Numbered from the stretch's first letter, positions 1 to 7,433 are shown. The stretch is DNA of 22,828 bases from an uncultured Bacilli bacterium (GCA_905235875.1 CAJONL010000042.1:1-22828); one strand, 5' to 3'. Translations and numbers: made by a program. The notes: generated by a model from the letters alone, not told the origin.

Positions 1-43
1 GAGTGGGGTAAAAAATGAATAGGTCTCCAAGACTGAGTGGGGT
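1..43. repeat. Short direct repeat GAGTGGGGT, two copies 34 bp apart
   Basis: Identical 9-mers lie at 1-9 and 35-43, and the flanking bases differ. The window begins on the first copy, so more copies could lie to the left. Too little is visible to name an array or an attachment site. Confidence 0.35.
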
Positions 44-59
44 TTTTATGTGAGATAAT

Positions 60-85
60 TTTCATGTGACTATTGTTACATGAAA
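60..85. repeat. 11-bp inverted repeat (hairpin) beside the Fic remnant
   Basis: TTTCATGTGAC at 60-70 and GTTACATGAAA at 75-85 form an 11-bp stem with one G-U pair and a TATT loop. No T-run follows, so it does not look like an intrinsic terminator. It sits just upstream of the broken Fic frame and could be a recombination scar or a leftover regulatory structure. Confidence 0.5.
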
Positions 86-92
86 GAAATAA

Positions 93-404
93 AGGACTAT
101 CTTCAATTATAGAAACCTATATCAATCATTTGATGGACAAGATGTATATCCATTAGTAGAAGAAAAAGCTGCTAATTTTCTATATTTGATTACTAAGAAT
201 CATACTTTTATAGATGGTAATAAAAGAATTGCAGCAACACTCTTTATTTACTTCTTAGACTTTTATGATATTTTATATAAAAATAATAAATAGATTTTAG
301 ATAATAATACACTTGTTGCAATAACACTTCTCATTGCACAATCTAATCATAAAGAAAAAGAAATACTAATTGATTTAGTAATTAATTTTTTGAATAATAA
401 TTAA
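93..404 (+). pseudogene. Fic-domain protein remnant, 5'-truncated and with an in-frame stop
   Basis: Reading the frame that contains codon 117-119 gives a Fic/DOC-type core: LYQSFDGQDVYPLVEEKAA, then the Fic motif HTFIDGNKR followed by a hydrophobic helix. This matches the HxFxDGN(G/K)R active-site loop of Fic AMP-transferases, and the surrounding text resembles the C-terminal Fic domain of RhuM-like proteins. The frame is closed upstream by a TAA at 90-92, with no start codon or ribosome site. It is interrupted by a TAG at 291-293, after which clearly homologous sequence (LDNNTLVAITLLIAQS) continues to a TAA at 402-404. TAG is an ordinary stop elsewhere in this window, so the gene is broken. 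The N-terminal part is missing. It is probably the residue of an accessory or mobile gene. Family assignment is good; the exact subfamily is inferred. Confidence 0.8.
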
Positions 405-437
405 TCGAAACTATTGATCATGAAAAGTGAGAACAAT

Positions 438-467
438 AAAAAACTTATCGATTTTGATAAGTTTTTT
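438..467 (+). terminator. Intrinsic terminator after the Fic remnant
   Basis: A perfect 12-bp stem (AAAAAACTTATC at 438-449, GATAAGTTTTTT at 456-467) with a 6-nt loop ends in a T-run. The flanking A-run could also let it work on the minus strand. It insulates the HAD gene from upstream transcription. Confidence 0.8.
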
Positions 468-538
468 AATTATTTAAAAAAATATATAAATATTGAATAA
501 AAAATGTTATGATAATAATACAAATTCTTTATTTTGTT

Positions 539-544
539 TATAAT
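539..544 (+). promoter_or_regulatory. -10 box of the HAD gene
   Basis: A consensus TATAAT ends 8 nt before the GGGTGA ribosome site at 553-558. I do not see a convincing -35. It is the only good -10 between the terminator and the gene. Confidence 0.5.
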
Positions 545-563
545 AGAAATATGGGTGATTTAA

Positions 564-1220
564 ATGAATAAAAAATGTAAAGTAGATAGTATAATATTTG
601 ATTTAGATGGAACACTTTGGGATACTAAGGTTGAAACATTACATAGTGTTAATGATGTTTTAGATAAATATGATTTAGAGCATATAGATTTATCTAAAAT
701 AGAAAGTGCAATGGGGCATACTGATAGTGAAGTTGCTAAACTTTATATGCCTAATTTAAAAAAAGAAGAAAGAGAACACATTTTTAGGGAAATGGTTATA
801 TCTAATATTGATACTATAAAGCATACTGGTGGTATTCTCTATAAAGGAGTTGTTAAAACCCTTAAGAAATTATCTTCTTCATATAAAATATTTATAGTAA
901 GTAATTGTGGTGATGGTTATATTGAGTCTTTCTTAGATTATTATAAACTAAACGATTTATTTACAGATTTTGTTCCTGCTTCTAAATATAATATTAGTAA
1001 AACTAAGGCTATTAACAATTTAATAAATAAATATAATCTTAAATGTGCTGTTTACTGTGGCGATACTTTAGGCGATTATAATTATGCAAAAGATGCAGGT
1101 ATTCCTTTTATTCATGCTAAATATGGCTTTTGTCCTGAACTTGAATCTACATATCAAATAAAAAGTATAAATGAAATATTTGATATTATAGATAAAATAA
1201 GTAATGATAATAATAAATAA
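564..1220 (+). CDS. HAD superfamily hydrolase (phosphoglycolate phosphatase-like)
   Basis: This is a 218-residue soluble HAD phosphatase of subfamily IA type. Motif I is DLDGT with nucleophile Asp13 and general acid Asp15. Motif II is the Ser113 of VSNCG. The motif III lysine is in SKTKAI (146 or 148). Motif IV is GDTLGD with Asp167 and Asp171. The helical cap lies between residues 20 and about 90. Length and motif spacing are normal for phosphoglycolate phosphatase and pyrophosphatase PpaX relatives, but the substrate cannot be read from the sequence. The ATG is preceded by GGGTGAT at 553-559. The gene follows a terminator, so it starts a transcription unit, and the small ORF at 1240 follows after 19 nt. 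Confidence 0.88.
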   Translation: MNKKCKVDSIIFDLDGTLWDTKVETLHSVNDVLDKYDLEHIDLSKIESAMGHTDSEVAKLYMPNLKKEEREHIFREMVISNIDTIKHTGGILYKGVVKTLKKLSSSYKIFIVSNCGDGYIESFLDYYKLNDLFTDFVPASKYNISKTKAINNLINKYNLKCAVYCGDTLGDYNYAKDAGIPFIHAKYGFCPELESTYQIKSINEIFDIIDKISNDNNK

Positions 1221-1239
1221 AAATATAAAGGAGTTTATT

Positions 1240-1332
1240 ATGAGTACTAATCTTAGAACTATTTCTTATTTTGTATGTCTTATTACAATTTTTCTTTTAT
1301 TAATTTCTAGTATTGTTGGAATTTCTTTTTAA
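1240..1332 (+). CDS. 30-residue single-pass membrane microprotein
   Basis: A short frame (ATG 1240, TAA 1330-1332) encodes 30 residues: a polar start MSTNLRT, then a continuous hydrophobic stretch of about 20 residues rich in Ile, Leu and Phe. A textbook ribosome site AAAGGAG ends 6 nt before the ATG, as good as that of any large gene nearby. This is the main reason to believe in it. It lies 19 nt after the HAD stop and 54 nt before the next start, so it may be co-transcribed with both. I do not recognise a family. A membrane-inserted regulatory or structural peptide is plausible; a toxin-like peptide is possible but there is no antitoxin evidence. Confidence 0.55.
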   Translation: MSTNLRTISYFVCLITIFLLLISSIVGISF

Positions 1333-1386
1333 CTAGACATGGTATATTAATTGTGTTACTATAAACTTATAAAAGTAGGTGGTTTT

Positions 1387-2103
1387 ATGAGTGATAAAAA
1401 AGTAAAAGTATTAGAGCTTCTATTATGTATTGTCTTTATGCTTATAGTAGTTTACTTTATTCATTATTATTACACTAATATTAATCCTGTTAATAGAAAA
1501 ATGGATAATACTATTATTAAAGATGATATTAATAGAAAGCTTATATCAGATTTAAAAGAAAAATATAATAATGATGAAGTTGTAATGCTTTTTGAAGTGC
1601 CTAATGTTATTAAAATTCCAATATGTCAAACTGATGATAATAAATATTACTTAAAACACGATATATATAATGATAGAAATGATAATGGTAGTATGTTCTT
1701 AGATTATAGAAATAAATCGTTTAATGATAAAAAGTTAATAGTTTATGATAAATTAAATGATAGTAATGTAGTTTTAAAAAATTATTTAGATAGTAATTTT
1801 TATTTAACAAATAATAAAATTAATTTATATACAGAACAAGGTATAAAGACTTATGAGATATTTTCAGTATTTAATGAAAAAAATGATTTTGATTATACTA
1901 ATTTAAATTCTTATAATGGTCTTACTTATTTAGAACATATTAATAAACTTAAGTCTAAGTCATTATTTTTAAATGATATGGAGCTTAATAGTAGTTCTAA
2001 AATATTAGTGATAGATATAGTTTTAAATAAAGAGCCTAAGAATGATTTAGTAATTGTATCTAAATTAGTAGATAGTAATAGAAATAATAATACAAAAAAA
2101 TAA
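1387..2103 (+). CDS. Hypothetical protein with N-terminal membrane anchor
   Basis: The product has 238 residues. A lysine-rich start (MSDKKVKV) leads into one hydrophobic segment at about residues 9-29. The rest is polar, Asn/Asp/Lys-rich and presumably extracytoplasmic, with no cysteine pair or motif I recognise. I place the start at the ATG with AGGTGG at 1375-1380, not at the upstream GTG 36 bp earlier, which has no ribosome site. A possible extended -10 (TGG-TATATT, 1340-1348) has no good -35. The stop codon lies inside the hairpin shared with the convergent aquaporin gene. It could be a lineage-specific envelope protein; no function is proposed. Confidence 0.7.
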   Translation: MSDKKVKVLELLLCIVFMLIVVYFIHYYYTNINPVNRKMDNTIIKDDINRKLISDLKEKYNNDEVVMLFEVPNVIKIPICQTDDNKYYLKHDIYNDRNDNGSMFLDYRNKSFNDKKLIVYDKLNDSNVVLKNYLDSNFYLTNNKINLYTEQGIKTYEIFSVFNEKNDFDYTNLNSYNGLTYLEHINKLKSKSLFLNDMELNSSSKILVIDIVLNKEPKNDLVIVSKLVDSNRNNNTKK

Positions 2104-2127
2104 AAGGATTTTTTCCTTTTATTTTTT
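2095..2127. terminator. Bidirectional terminator carrying both stop codons
   Basis: A perfect 14-bp stem (2095-2108 with 2114-2127, 5-nt T loop) has an A-run on one side and a T-run on the other, so it can end transcription from both strands. The TAA of the plus-strand gene (2101-2103) and the TAA of the minus-strand aquaporin gene (2119-2121) are both part of the hairpin. Confidence 0.85.
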
Positions 2128-2811
2128 CTTTATTAAATATTTAAATGTTAAGCTTGATAGAATACCTCCGACTAAAGGTGAAAATAAAAATACAAAGTAT
2201 TGTGATAATGGTTTTCCACCTTCGAGTAATGCTGGACCAAAACTTCTAGCAGGATTAACGCTTGTACCTGTGAATCTGATGCCAATGATGTGTACTAAGA
2301 ATAAACTAAGTCCAATTATAAGTCCTGCTATTGCTTTGTTTTCATTTTTATCTGTTACAGCTATGATGCTTAAAACAAATATAAATGTAAGTATTACCTC
2401 AATTATAATAGCTGTACATACTGTTACAGTCTCACCATTAAATAGGGAATTACCATAACTATTTGCTCCAAGTGTTTTAAATGATTTTACAAGTGCTCCT
2501 AAAATTGCTGCACCAGAAATAGCACCTATAAATTGACTTACAATGTAACCTACTGCTTCTTTGAATTTTATTTTTCCTAATGCTAGAAAAGCAATTGTTA
2601 CTGCAGGATTGACATGACACCCTGAAACATTTCCAAATATGTAAGCCATTATAGCAAGTGTAAGTCCAAATGCTAGAGCAGTACATAAAATACCAGCTGG
2701 AGTTGCACATCCAACTACTACAGCAGTTCCACATCCTATTAGGACTAAAAATAGTGTTCCTAAAAATTCAGAAATAAACTTCTTGTAATTCTCTTTAAAA
2801 TATTCTTTCAT
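2119..2811 (-). CDS. aqpZ: Aquaporin (MIP family water channel)
   Basis: The 230-residue protein has six hydrophobic segments and the two half-helix motifs NPA (residues 68-70, in CHVNPAV) and NPA (186-188, in TSVNPARS). The selectivity filter can be read by alignment to E. coli AqpZ: Phe48 in ALAFGL, His174 in LVHIIG, Thr183 and Arg189. This is the narrow water-selective set, not the glycerol-facilitator set. Length equals AqpZ (231). The start is the ATG at 2811, with GGAGGT at 2818-2823 on the minus strand; an upstream extension of 16 codons runs through the promoter and is rejected. The gene is a single unit with its own promoter, divergent from the flavoprotein gene and convergent with the gene at 1387. 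Confident family call; water specificity is inferred. Confidence 0.9.
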   Translation of the reverse strand: MKEYFKENYKKFISEFLGTLFLVLIGCGTAVVVGCATPAGILCTALAFGLTLAIMAYIFGNVSGCHVNPAVTIAFLALGKIKFKEAVGYIVSQFIGAISGAAILGALVKSFKTLGANSYGNSLFNGETVTVCTAIIIEVILTFIFVLSIIAVTDKNENKAIAGLIIGLSLFLVHIIGIRFTGTSVNPARSFGPALLEGGKPLSQYFVFLFSPLVGGILSSLTFKYLIKKK

Positions 2812-2830
2812 AATATTACCTCCTATAATA

Positions 2831-2859
2831 AGTATATACCTAAATTTTAGCAAAATCAA
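2831..2859 (-). promoter_or_regulatory. Sigma-A-type promoter of the aquaporin gene
   Basis: On the minus strand, TTGATT (2859-2854), a 17-bp spacer and TATACT (2836-2831). Only 7 nt separate the -10 from GGAGGT, so the transcript should start at the ribosome site, about 13 nt before the ATG. Confidence 0.7.
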
Positions 2860-2875
2860 AATAATATGATATAAT
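2847..2875 (+). promoter_or_regulatory. Extended -10 promoter of the flavoprotein pair
   Basis: TTAGCA (2847-2852), 17-bp spacer, TATAAT (2870-2875) preceded by TG at 2867-2868. It overlaps the divergent aquaporin promoter region, so the two may compete for RNA polymerase. Confidence 0.65.
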
Positions 2876-2905
2876 GTTATATATTTATATGTGTGGTGAA
2901 AAATT

Positions 2906-4123
2906 ATGAAATATATAATAATCGGTGCTGGAGCATCTGGTATAGCTTGTGCTATTAATTTAAAAAGAAAAGGAAAAGATGTTACTTTAATTGAAAAGAA
3001 TGATAAACTAGGTAAAAAATTACTTCTAACTGGTAATGGAAGATGTAATTACTTTAATAGTGATTTTAACCATTTAAAATATGTAACAAAAGATTATGAT
3101 AATTTAAAACAAATAATAAATGAGGATAATAAAAATAAATTATTAAATTTTTTTGATTATATAGGAATTAAACCTAAAATAGTTGATAGTTATTATTATC
3201 CATATTCTAATAAATCAGAGTCTTTTCTATTTTGTTTGTTAAGTACTCTAAAGGAATTAAATGTAGATATAAAATATGATTATAATGTTACTAAGATAGA
3301 AAAGGATAAAAAGACTAATAAGTTTAAGATATATTCGGACTCATCTTTTCTAGAATGTGATAAATTAGTATTAAGTACTGGCTCTTTATCTTATCCTAAG
3401 ACAGGTTCTACAGGTGATGGTTTTAGATTTTTAAAAGATTTAGGATTTGATTCTTTAAATATTACTCCAGCTTTAACATCTTTAAATACAAATGATAAGA
3501 TTTTAACCTTAGAAAAAATTAGAACTCCTATTGAAGCATCATTATATATAGATGATAAATTAATTCATGAAGAAAAAGGCGAATTACAAATTAATAAAGA
3601 TAATATAAGTGGTATATGTATTTTAAACTTAAGTAATTACTATGTATTAAATGGTATGAAAAAAAATAGTTATATTTTTATTAATTTCTTATCTTTACTC
3701 GGTGTTACTAAAGAAAATTATAATAAGTTTTTTACTGATTTAGCTAATTGTACTGTAAAGAAGACTATAAAAGATATTTTAGATGGAATACTTAATTATA
3801 AATTAACAAATTATATATTAAAAAAGTCAAATATATCTTTAGATAAGAATTATTTTGATTTAAGTGATCAAGAATTTAAAACTTTAAAAAATAATCTCAT
3901 TAGTTATAAGATTATAATTACTGGAGTAGGTGATATAGAAAAAGCACAAACTACATATGGTGGAGTACATTTATGTGATATAAATACTTATAATATGGAA
4001 TTAAAAAAAATTAGTAATCTATATTTAACAGGAGAACTTTTAGAGCCTTCTGGTATATGTGGTGGATATAATCTTGCTTTTTCTTTTATAACTGGGTTGC
4101 TTGTAGGTGAAGAAAATGATTAA
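2906..4123 (+). CDS. HI0933/YhiN-family FAD-dependent oxidoreductase
   Basis: The product has 405 residues and opens with a Rossmann FAD-binding motif, GAGASG at 7-12 and a basic/acidic end of strand two (LIEKNDKLGKK). The family signature TGNGRCN follows at 42-48. The C-terminus holds a second FAD contact, LYLTGELLEPSGICGGYNLAF written here in part as TGELLEPSG and GGYNLA. These are diagnostic for the HI0933-like flavoproteins (BaiN/YhiN group). The physiological substrate of most members is unknown; some act on bile-acid or steroid intermediates in gut bacteria, but nothing here shows that. The ATG follows GGTGA at 2895-2899. The last codons overlap the next gene, another flavoprotein, by 8 nt, so translation is probably coupled. 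Confidence 0.87.
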   Translation: MKYIIIGAGASGIACAINLKRKGKDVTLIEKNDKLGKKLLLTGNGRCNYFNSDFNHLKYVTKDYDNLKQIINEDNKNKLLNFFDYIGIKPKIVDSYYYPYSNKSESFLFCLLSTLKELNVDIKYDYNVTKIEKDKKTNKFKIYSDSSFLECDKLVLSTGSLSYPKTGSTGDGFRFLKDLGFDSLNITPALTSLNTNDKILTLEKIRTPIEASLYIDDKLIHEEKGELQINKDNISGICILNLSNYYVLNGMKKNSYIFINFLSLLGVTKENYNKFFTDLANCTVKKTIKDILDGILNYKLTNYILKKSNISLDKNYFDLSDQEFKTLKNNLISYKIIITGVGDIEKAQTTYGGVHLCDINTYNMELKKISNLYLTGELLEPSGICGGYNLAFSFITGLLVGEEND

Positions 4124-5684
4124 AGTAAGACAAATAAAGCTTAGTTTAGAAGAAGATAATTATTTAAACTTAAAGAAAAAGGTATTACATAAATTAAAAA
4201 TAAAGGAACACGATTTAATAAGTTTTTCTATATCTAAAAGAAGTATAGATGCAAGGAAAGATTTAAAAGTAGTTTATGAAGTAGAACTTGATACTAATAA
4301 AAAAGTAAAATTAAGTAATGATGTAATAGAATTTGAAAAAAAATCTTATAATTTTCCTAGACCTGATAAAAATATGCTTAATAGAAAAATATTAATAGTT
4401 GGTGCTGGACCATCAGGCCTTTTTGCTGCATATTTTTTAGCTAAAAATGGATTGAAACCTGTAATTATTGATAGGGGTAAAAAAATAGAAGATAGAATAA
4501 AAGATGTTGAAAAGTTTTTTAATGAGGAAATTTTAAATGAAGAAAGCAATGTTCTTTATGGCGAGGGAGGAGCAGGTACTTTTTCAGATGGTAAACTTAC
4601 TACAGGGGTAAAAGATAAAAAAGGTTTAATAAAAGAAGTATTAAAAATATTTGTTTCATGTGGAGCCCCAGAGGAAATATTATATGAAAAAAATCCTCAT
4701 ATAGGTACAGATTTATTAAGAAATGTAATAATTAATTTAAGGAAAAAAATTGAGTCTTATGGAGGAATATTTAGATATGGTACTTGTCTTGATGATGTTA
4801 TTATAGAAAATGATAAAGTCTCTAAAGTTATAATTAATGGTAAAGAAGAATGTTTTGATGATATTGTTTTAGCTATTGGACATAGTCCTAAAGATACTTA
4901 TGAAATGCTTTTAAAAAATGGGGTTAGTTTATCTTCTAAACCCTTTGCAGTAGGACTTCGTATTATGACTAAACAGGAAATAATTAATAAAAATCAATAT
5001 GGAAAGTATTATAAAATGCTTCCAGCTGCAAATTATAAACTTACTTATACTACTAAGAATAATAGAGGTGTATATTCATTTTGTATGTGTCCTGGTGGAT
5101 ATGTAATAAATTCTTCCAATGAAAATGGATTTTTAGTAATTAATGGAATGAGTAATTATAAACGTGATTCCTCTTTTGCTAATAGTGCGATACTTGTAAC
5201 TGTAGATAAAAATGATTTTGGATCTGGTCCATTAGATGGATTATATTTTATAAAAGATTTAGAAAGGAAAGCTTTTAGCTTAGGTAATGGTGCTATTCCT
5301 GTTCAAAATTATAAAGATTATGTCTCTGGAAAAACAGATAACTTAATTATGAATATTGATGGTGGTATAAAAGGTAAATATACTATTTCCGACTTAAATA
5401 ATATTTTTCCATCTTATATAAATGAATCTTTAAAAGAAGGACTAAATAATTTTTGTATTAAGATAAAAGGATTTGAAAATTCAGTGCTACTCGGTGTAGA
5501 ATCAAGATCATCATCTTCTGTAAAAATATTTAGAGATGATTCATATTTGTCTAATATTAAAAATATATATCCAGTAGGTGAAGGCTCAGGTTATTCAGGT
5601 GGAATAACGACTTCTGCTATTGATGGAATAAATGCTGCTGAAAGATTAGTCATAAATAATAGTAAAGAACATATAATTAAGTGA
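4116..5684 (+). CDS. Uncharacterized FAD-dependent dehydrogenase (COG2509 type)
   Basis: The product has 522 residues. A small N-terminal domain of about 70 residues (RQIKLSLEED, then SISKRSIDARKD) precedes the dinucleotide-binding motif GAGPSG at 96-101. The strongly conserved stretch YGEGGAGTFSDGKL follows around 148-161, and near the C-terminus come VGEGSGYSGG and AIDGINAAE. This domain order is that of the COG2509 family of putative FAD-dependent dehydrogenases, common in Firmicutes and without a known substrate. I choose ATG 4116, spaced 5 nt from AGGTGA (4105-4110), over the GTG at 4107, which overlaps that ribosome site. It overlaps the upstream flavoprotein by 8 nt in another frame, so the two are likely one operon. 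It ends in TGA, evidence for the standard code. Confidence 0.85.
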   Translation: MIKVRQIKLSLEEDNYLNLKKKVLHKLKIKEHDLISFSISKRSIDARKDLKVVYEVELDTNKKVKLSNDVIEFEKKSYNFPRPDKNMLNRKILIVGAGPSGLFAAYFLAKNGLKPVIIDRGKKIEDRIKDVEKFFNEEILNEESNVLYGEGGAGTFSDGKLTTGVKDKKGLIKEVLKIFVSCGAPEEILYEKNPHIGTDLLRNVIINLRKKIESYGGIFRYGTCLDDVIIENDKVSKVIINGKEECFDDIVLAIGHSPKDTYEMLLKNGVSLSSKPFAVGLRIMTKQEIINKNQYGKYYKMLPAANYKLTYTTKNNRGVYSFCMCPGGYVINSSNENGFLVINGMSNYKRDSSFANSAILVTVDKNDFGSGPLDGLYFIKDLERKAFSLGNGAIPVQNYKDYVSGKTDNLIMNIDGGIKGKYTISDLNNIFPSYINESLKEGLNNFCIKIKGFENSVLLGVESRSSSSVKIFRDDSYLSNIKNIYPVGEGSGYSGGITTSAIDGINAAERLVINNSKEHIIK

Positions 5685-5702
5685 AAAAAATAAAAAAATA
5701 AC

Positions 5703-5731
5703 TTGTTTTAGAAATAAGAATATAATATAAT
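5703..5731 (+). promoter_or_regulatory. Sigma-A-type promoter
   Basis: TTGTTT (5703-5708), 17-bp spacer, TATAAT (5726-5731). A second TATAAT overlaps at 5721-5726. It drives the membrane-anchored protein at 5758. Confidence 0.7.
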
Positions 5732-5757
5732 TTTATTAGAATGTGAAAGGGAAAAGT

Positions 5758-6408
5758 ATGAATAGTAAAGAAAATAATTTTAAAAATTTTAAGAAATTAT
5801 CTTTTTTTAGGCAATTAAGTCTTATACTTGGAATTTTTTGTATTATTTGGGGACTATTTTTTATCTACTTATCATTTACTGGAGAAAAGCTTAAAGATGG
5901 TAATAAAATAGGTGAAGTAACTGAATATATCGCAGATGAACCTAAACTTGCTGCTGGTGAAGTTAAAGTTACTAAAGATACTAAGTATATAAAAAATACT
6001 AAATATAAACTTACTTATAGAAATTATATGAATCAAACTAATGATATTGTAGTGCTTGATCCTGCATCTTCTCTTCAAATAGTCGATGTTTTAGGAACAG
6101 GATATTCTCTTGATAAAAGTAGCATTTTAATTAATGGACAAAAGTATACTAAAGATAGTAAAATCAAAGTAGAACTTTCAGATGATAATACTTTGAAAAT
6201 TGATATTCCTAATAATCTTGCTTTAAATGAAAATAAAATAGAAGCTGTAATAAAATTAAAAGAAAAAAAAGAAGGGATAAAATACTATACTAGTCGTGAT
6301 AGTTATTATAATTTTATTCCTAGTACTAATAATAAAAATTATGAAAAGAAAACACCTTTATCTTATTTAATAGATGGGAATGGTTATATAAAATTAGAAA
6401 GAAAATAA
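5758..6408 (+). CDS. Membrane-anchored extracellular protein with a beta-rich repeat-like domain
   Basis: The product has 216 residues. A polar, basic N-terminus is followed by one hydrophobic segment at about 18-41 with positive residues before it, so the remaining 175 residues should be outside the cell. From about 72 to 165 there is an alternating beta-type pattern: KLTYRNYMNQTNDIVVLDP, then LDKSSILINGQKY, then LKIDIPNNLALNENKIE. It resembles the DUF11/pilin-type Ig-like folds of Gram-positive surface proteins (opening strand, DP turn, S-x-x-x-NG, ending strand). This is resemblance only. There is no LPXTG-like tail. The start is ATG 5758, behind AAAGGG at 5746-5751, not the GTG 15 bp upstream. 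It has its own promoter and is closed by a hairpin at 6407-6443. Confidence 0.65.
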   Translation: MNSKENNFKNFKKLSFFRQLSLILGIFCIIWGLFFIYLSFTGEKLKDGNKIGEVTEYIADEPKLAAGEVKVTKDTKYIKNTKYKLTYRNYMNQTNDIVVLDPASSLQIVDVLGTGYSLDKSSILINGQKYTKDSKIKVELSDDNTLKIDIPNNLALNENKIEAVIKLKEKKEGIKYYTSRDSYYNFIPSTNNKNYEKKTPLSYLIDGNGYIKLERK

Positions 6409-6443
6409 TAAAACTACAGTAGATTTACTAATGTGGTTTTATT
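6407..6443 (+). terminator. Terminator-like hairpin before the CvpA gene
   Basis: A 12-bp stem (6407-6418 with 6432-6443, one G-U pair) overlaps the TAA of the preceding gene. The downstream T-tract is interrupted (TTACTTTG), so termination may be partial. That would let some transcription continue into cvpA and trxA, for which no clear promoter is seen. Confidence 0.55.
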
Positions 6444-6461
6444 TACTTTGTGGAGGAAGTT

Positions 6462-7118
6462 ATGAATATATTAGATATTTTTATTATAATAGGACTTTTA
6501 TCAGGTGCATCATATGGATATAAAAATGGTGGAATAAAAACTCTAGTAATACTTGTTACAACAGTAATTAGTTTTTATTTAGCATTCTTATTTAAAAATC
6601 CAATTGCCAATTTTTTAAGTTATAATTTACCATTTTTTGATTTTAATGGTCTTACTTCTTTAAATATAGTAATTTATCAACTAATTGCATTTACTATTTT
6701 ACTAGTTTTATTTACAACACTTTTTATAGTAATAGTTAAAATTGCTGGAGGAATAGAAAAAATATTAAAATTTACAGTGATTTTAAGTATTCCTTCTAAG
6801 ATACTTGGTTTTATACTTGGACTTTTAGAAAGTGTTATAATAATCTATGTAATTTTATTACTTATAAGTGGTTTTTCAATTACTAAAGATATGAAACTTT
6901 TGGATGATTCTAAGTATGGAAATGTAATTTTAAAAAGTGTTCCAGGTGTTAATGGCTTAAATAATTCTATAAATGATATTAATATTACATTAAAAAGTTA
7001 TGATAAAGAGAATAAAGATAAATTTAATAAAGAAGTTGTAAGTGTATTACTTAAAAACAATGTTATAGATAGTTCATACTTGAATAAACTAAGAAATAAG
7101 GGTAAAATAAATTACTAA
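6462..7118 (+). CDS. CvpA-family membrane protein
   Basis: The product has 218 residues. It begins MNILDIFIIIGLLSGASYGYKNGGI, a typical CvpA-family start with the first helix followed by a G-x-x-x-G turn and a basic or glycine segment. Three more hydrophobic segments follow at about 26-45, 66-95 and 108-135. The C-terminal third (from about 150) is polar and Lys/Asn-rich. E. coli CvpA is an inner membrane protein needed for colicin V export and bile tolerance; the biochemical role of Firmicutes homologs is unclear. The start is ATG 6462 with GGAGG at 6452-6456; the GTG 12 bp upstream overlaps this site. The TAA stop is part of the ribosome-binding site of the thioredoxin gene 12 nt downstream, so the two are co-transcribed. 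Confidence 0.75.
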   Translation: MNILDIFIIIGLLSGASYGYKNGGIKTLVILVTTVISFYLAFLFKNPIANFLSYNLPFFDFNGLTSLNIVIYQLIAFTILLVLFTTLFIVIVKIAGGIEKILKFTVILSIPSKILGFILGLLESVIIIYVILLLISGFSITKDMKLLDDSKYGNVILKSVPGVNGLNNSINDINITLKSYDKENKDKFNKEVVSVLLKNNVIDSSYLNKLRNKGKINY

Positions 7119-7130
7119 GGAGTGATTATA

Positions 7131-7421
7131 ATGATTAAAGAATATGATGGAGAAAATTTATACGATATTAAAGACTTAACAATTGTTGATTTTTATGCAA
7201 CATGGTGTGGCCCATGTAAGATGCTTGGAAAAGTACTTGAAACAATAGATAGTGTTCCGATAATAAAAGTAGATACTGATAAATATCATGATTTAGCTAG
7301 AGAATTTAAAGTAATGACAATTCCTACATTATTTTTCTTTAAAGATAATAAAATTGTTAAAACTAATATTGGTTATGTAACTAAAGAAGAATTAGAAGCC
7401 TTAATTAATGAACTTAAATAG
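7131..7421 (+). CDS. trxA: Thioredoxin
   Basis: The 96-residue protein has the active site WCGPC (Trp25 to Cys29) after the strand IVDFYAT. It also has the cis-proline loop TIPTL (Pro65) and the closing GYVTKEELEALI helix. It is slightly shorter than E. coli thioredoxin (109) at the N-terminus, common in Firmicutes. It reduces protein disulfides in the cytosol; the reductase partner is not in the window, though two FAD oxidoreductases lie upstream and neither is a thioredoxin reductase by motif. The ATG at 7131 lies 8 nt after AAGGAG. The site AAGGAGTGAT is an almost complete match to the anti-Shine-Dalgarno and includes part of the cvpA stop. Its TAG stop lies in the terminator hairpin. Confidence 0.93.
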   Translation: MIKEYDGENLYDIKDLTIVDFYATWCGPCKMLGKVLETIDSVPIIKVDTDKYHDLAREFKVMTIPTLFFFKDNKIVKTNIGYVTKEELEALINELK

Positions 7422-7433
7422 TTCTTTTTTTTT
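7410..7433 (+). terminator. Intrinsic terminator after trxA
   Basis: GAACT (7410-7414) and AGTTC (7420-7424) form a short stem, followed by nine T residues. The trxA stop codon is within it. The stem is weak, but the T-run is the longest in the area. Confidence 0.65.

Noticed and set aside
1..43. CRISPR array end suggested by the repeated GAGTGGGGT
   Set aside because: Only two 9-bp copies 34 bp apart, no longer repeat unit, no cas gene in the window. Kept only as a short direct repeat.
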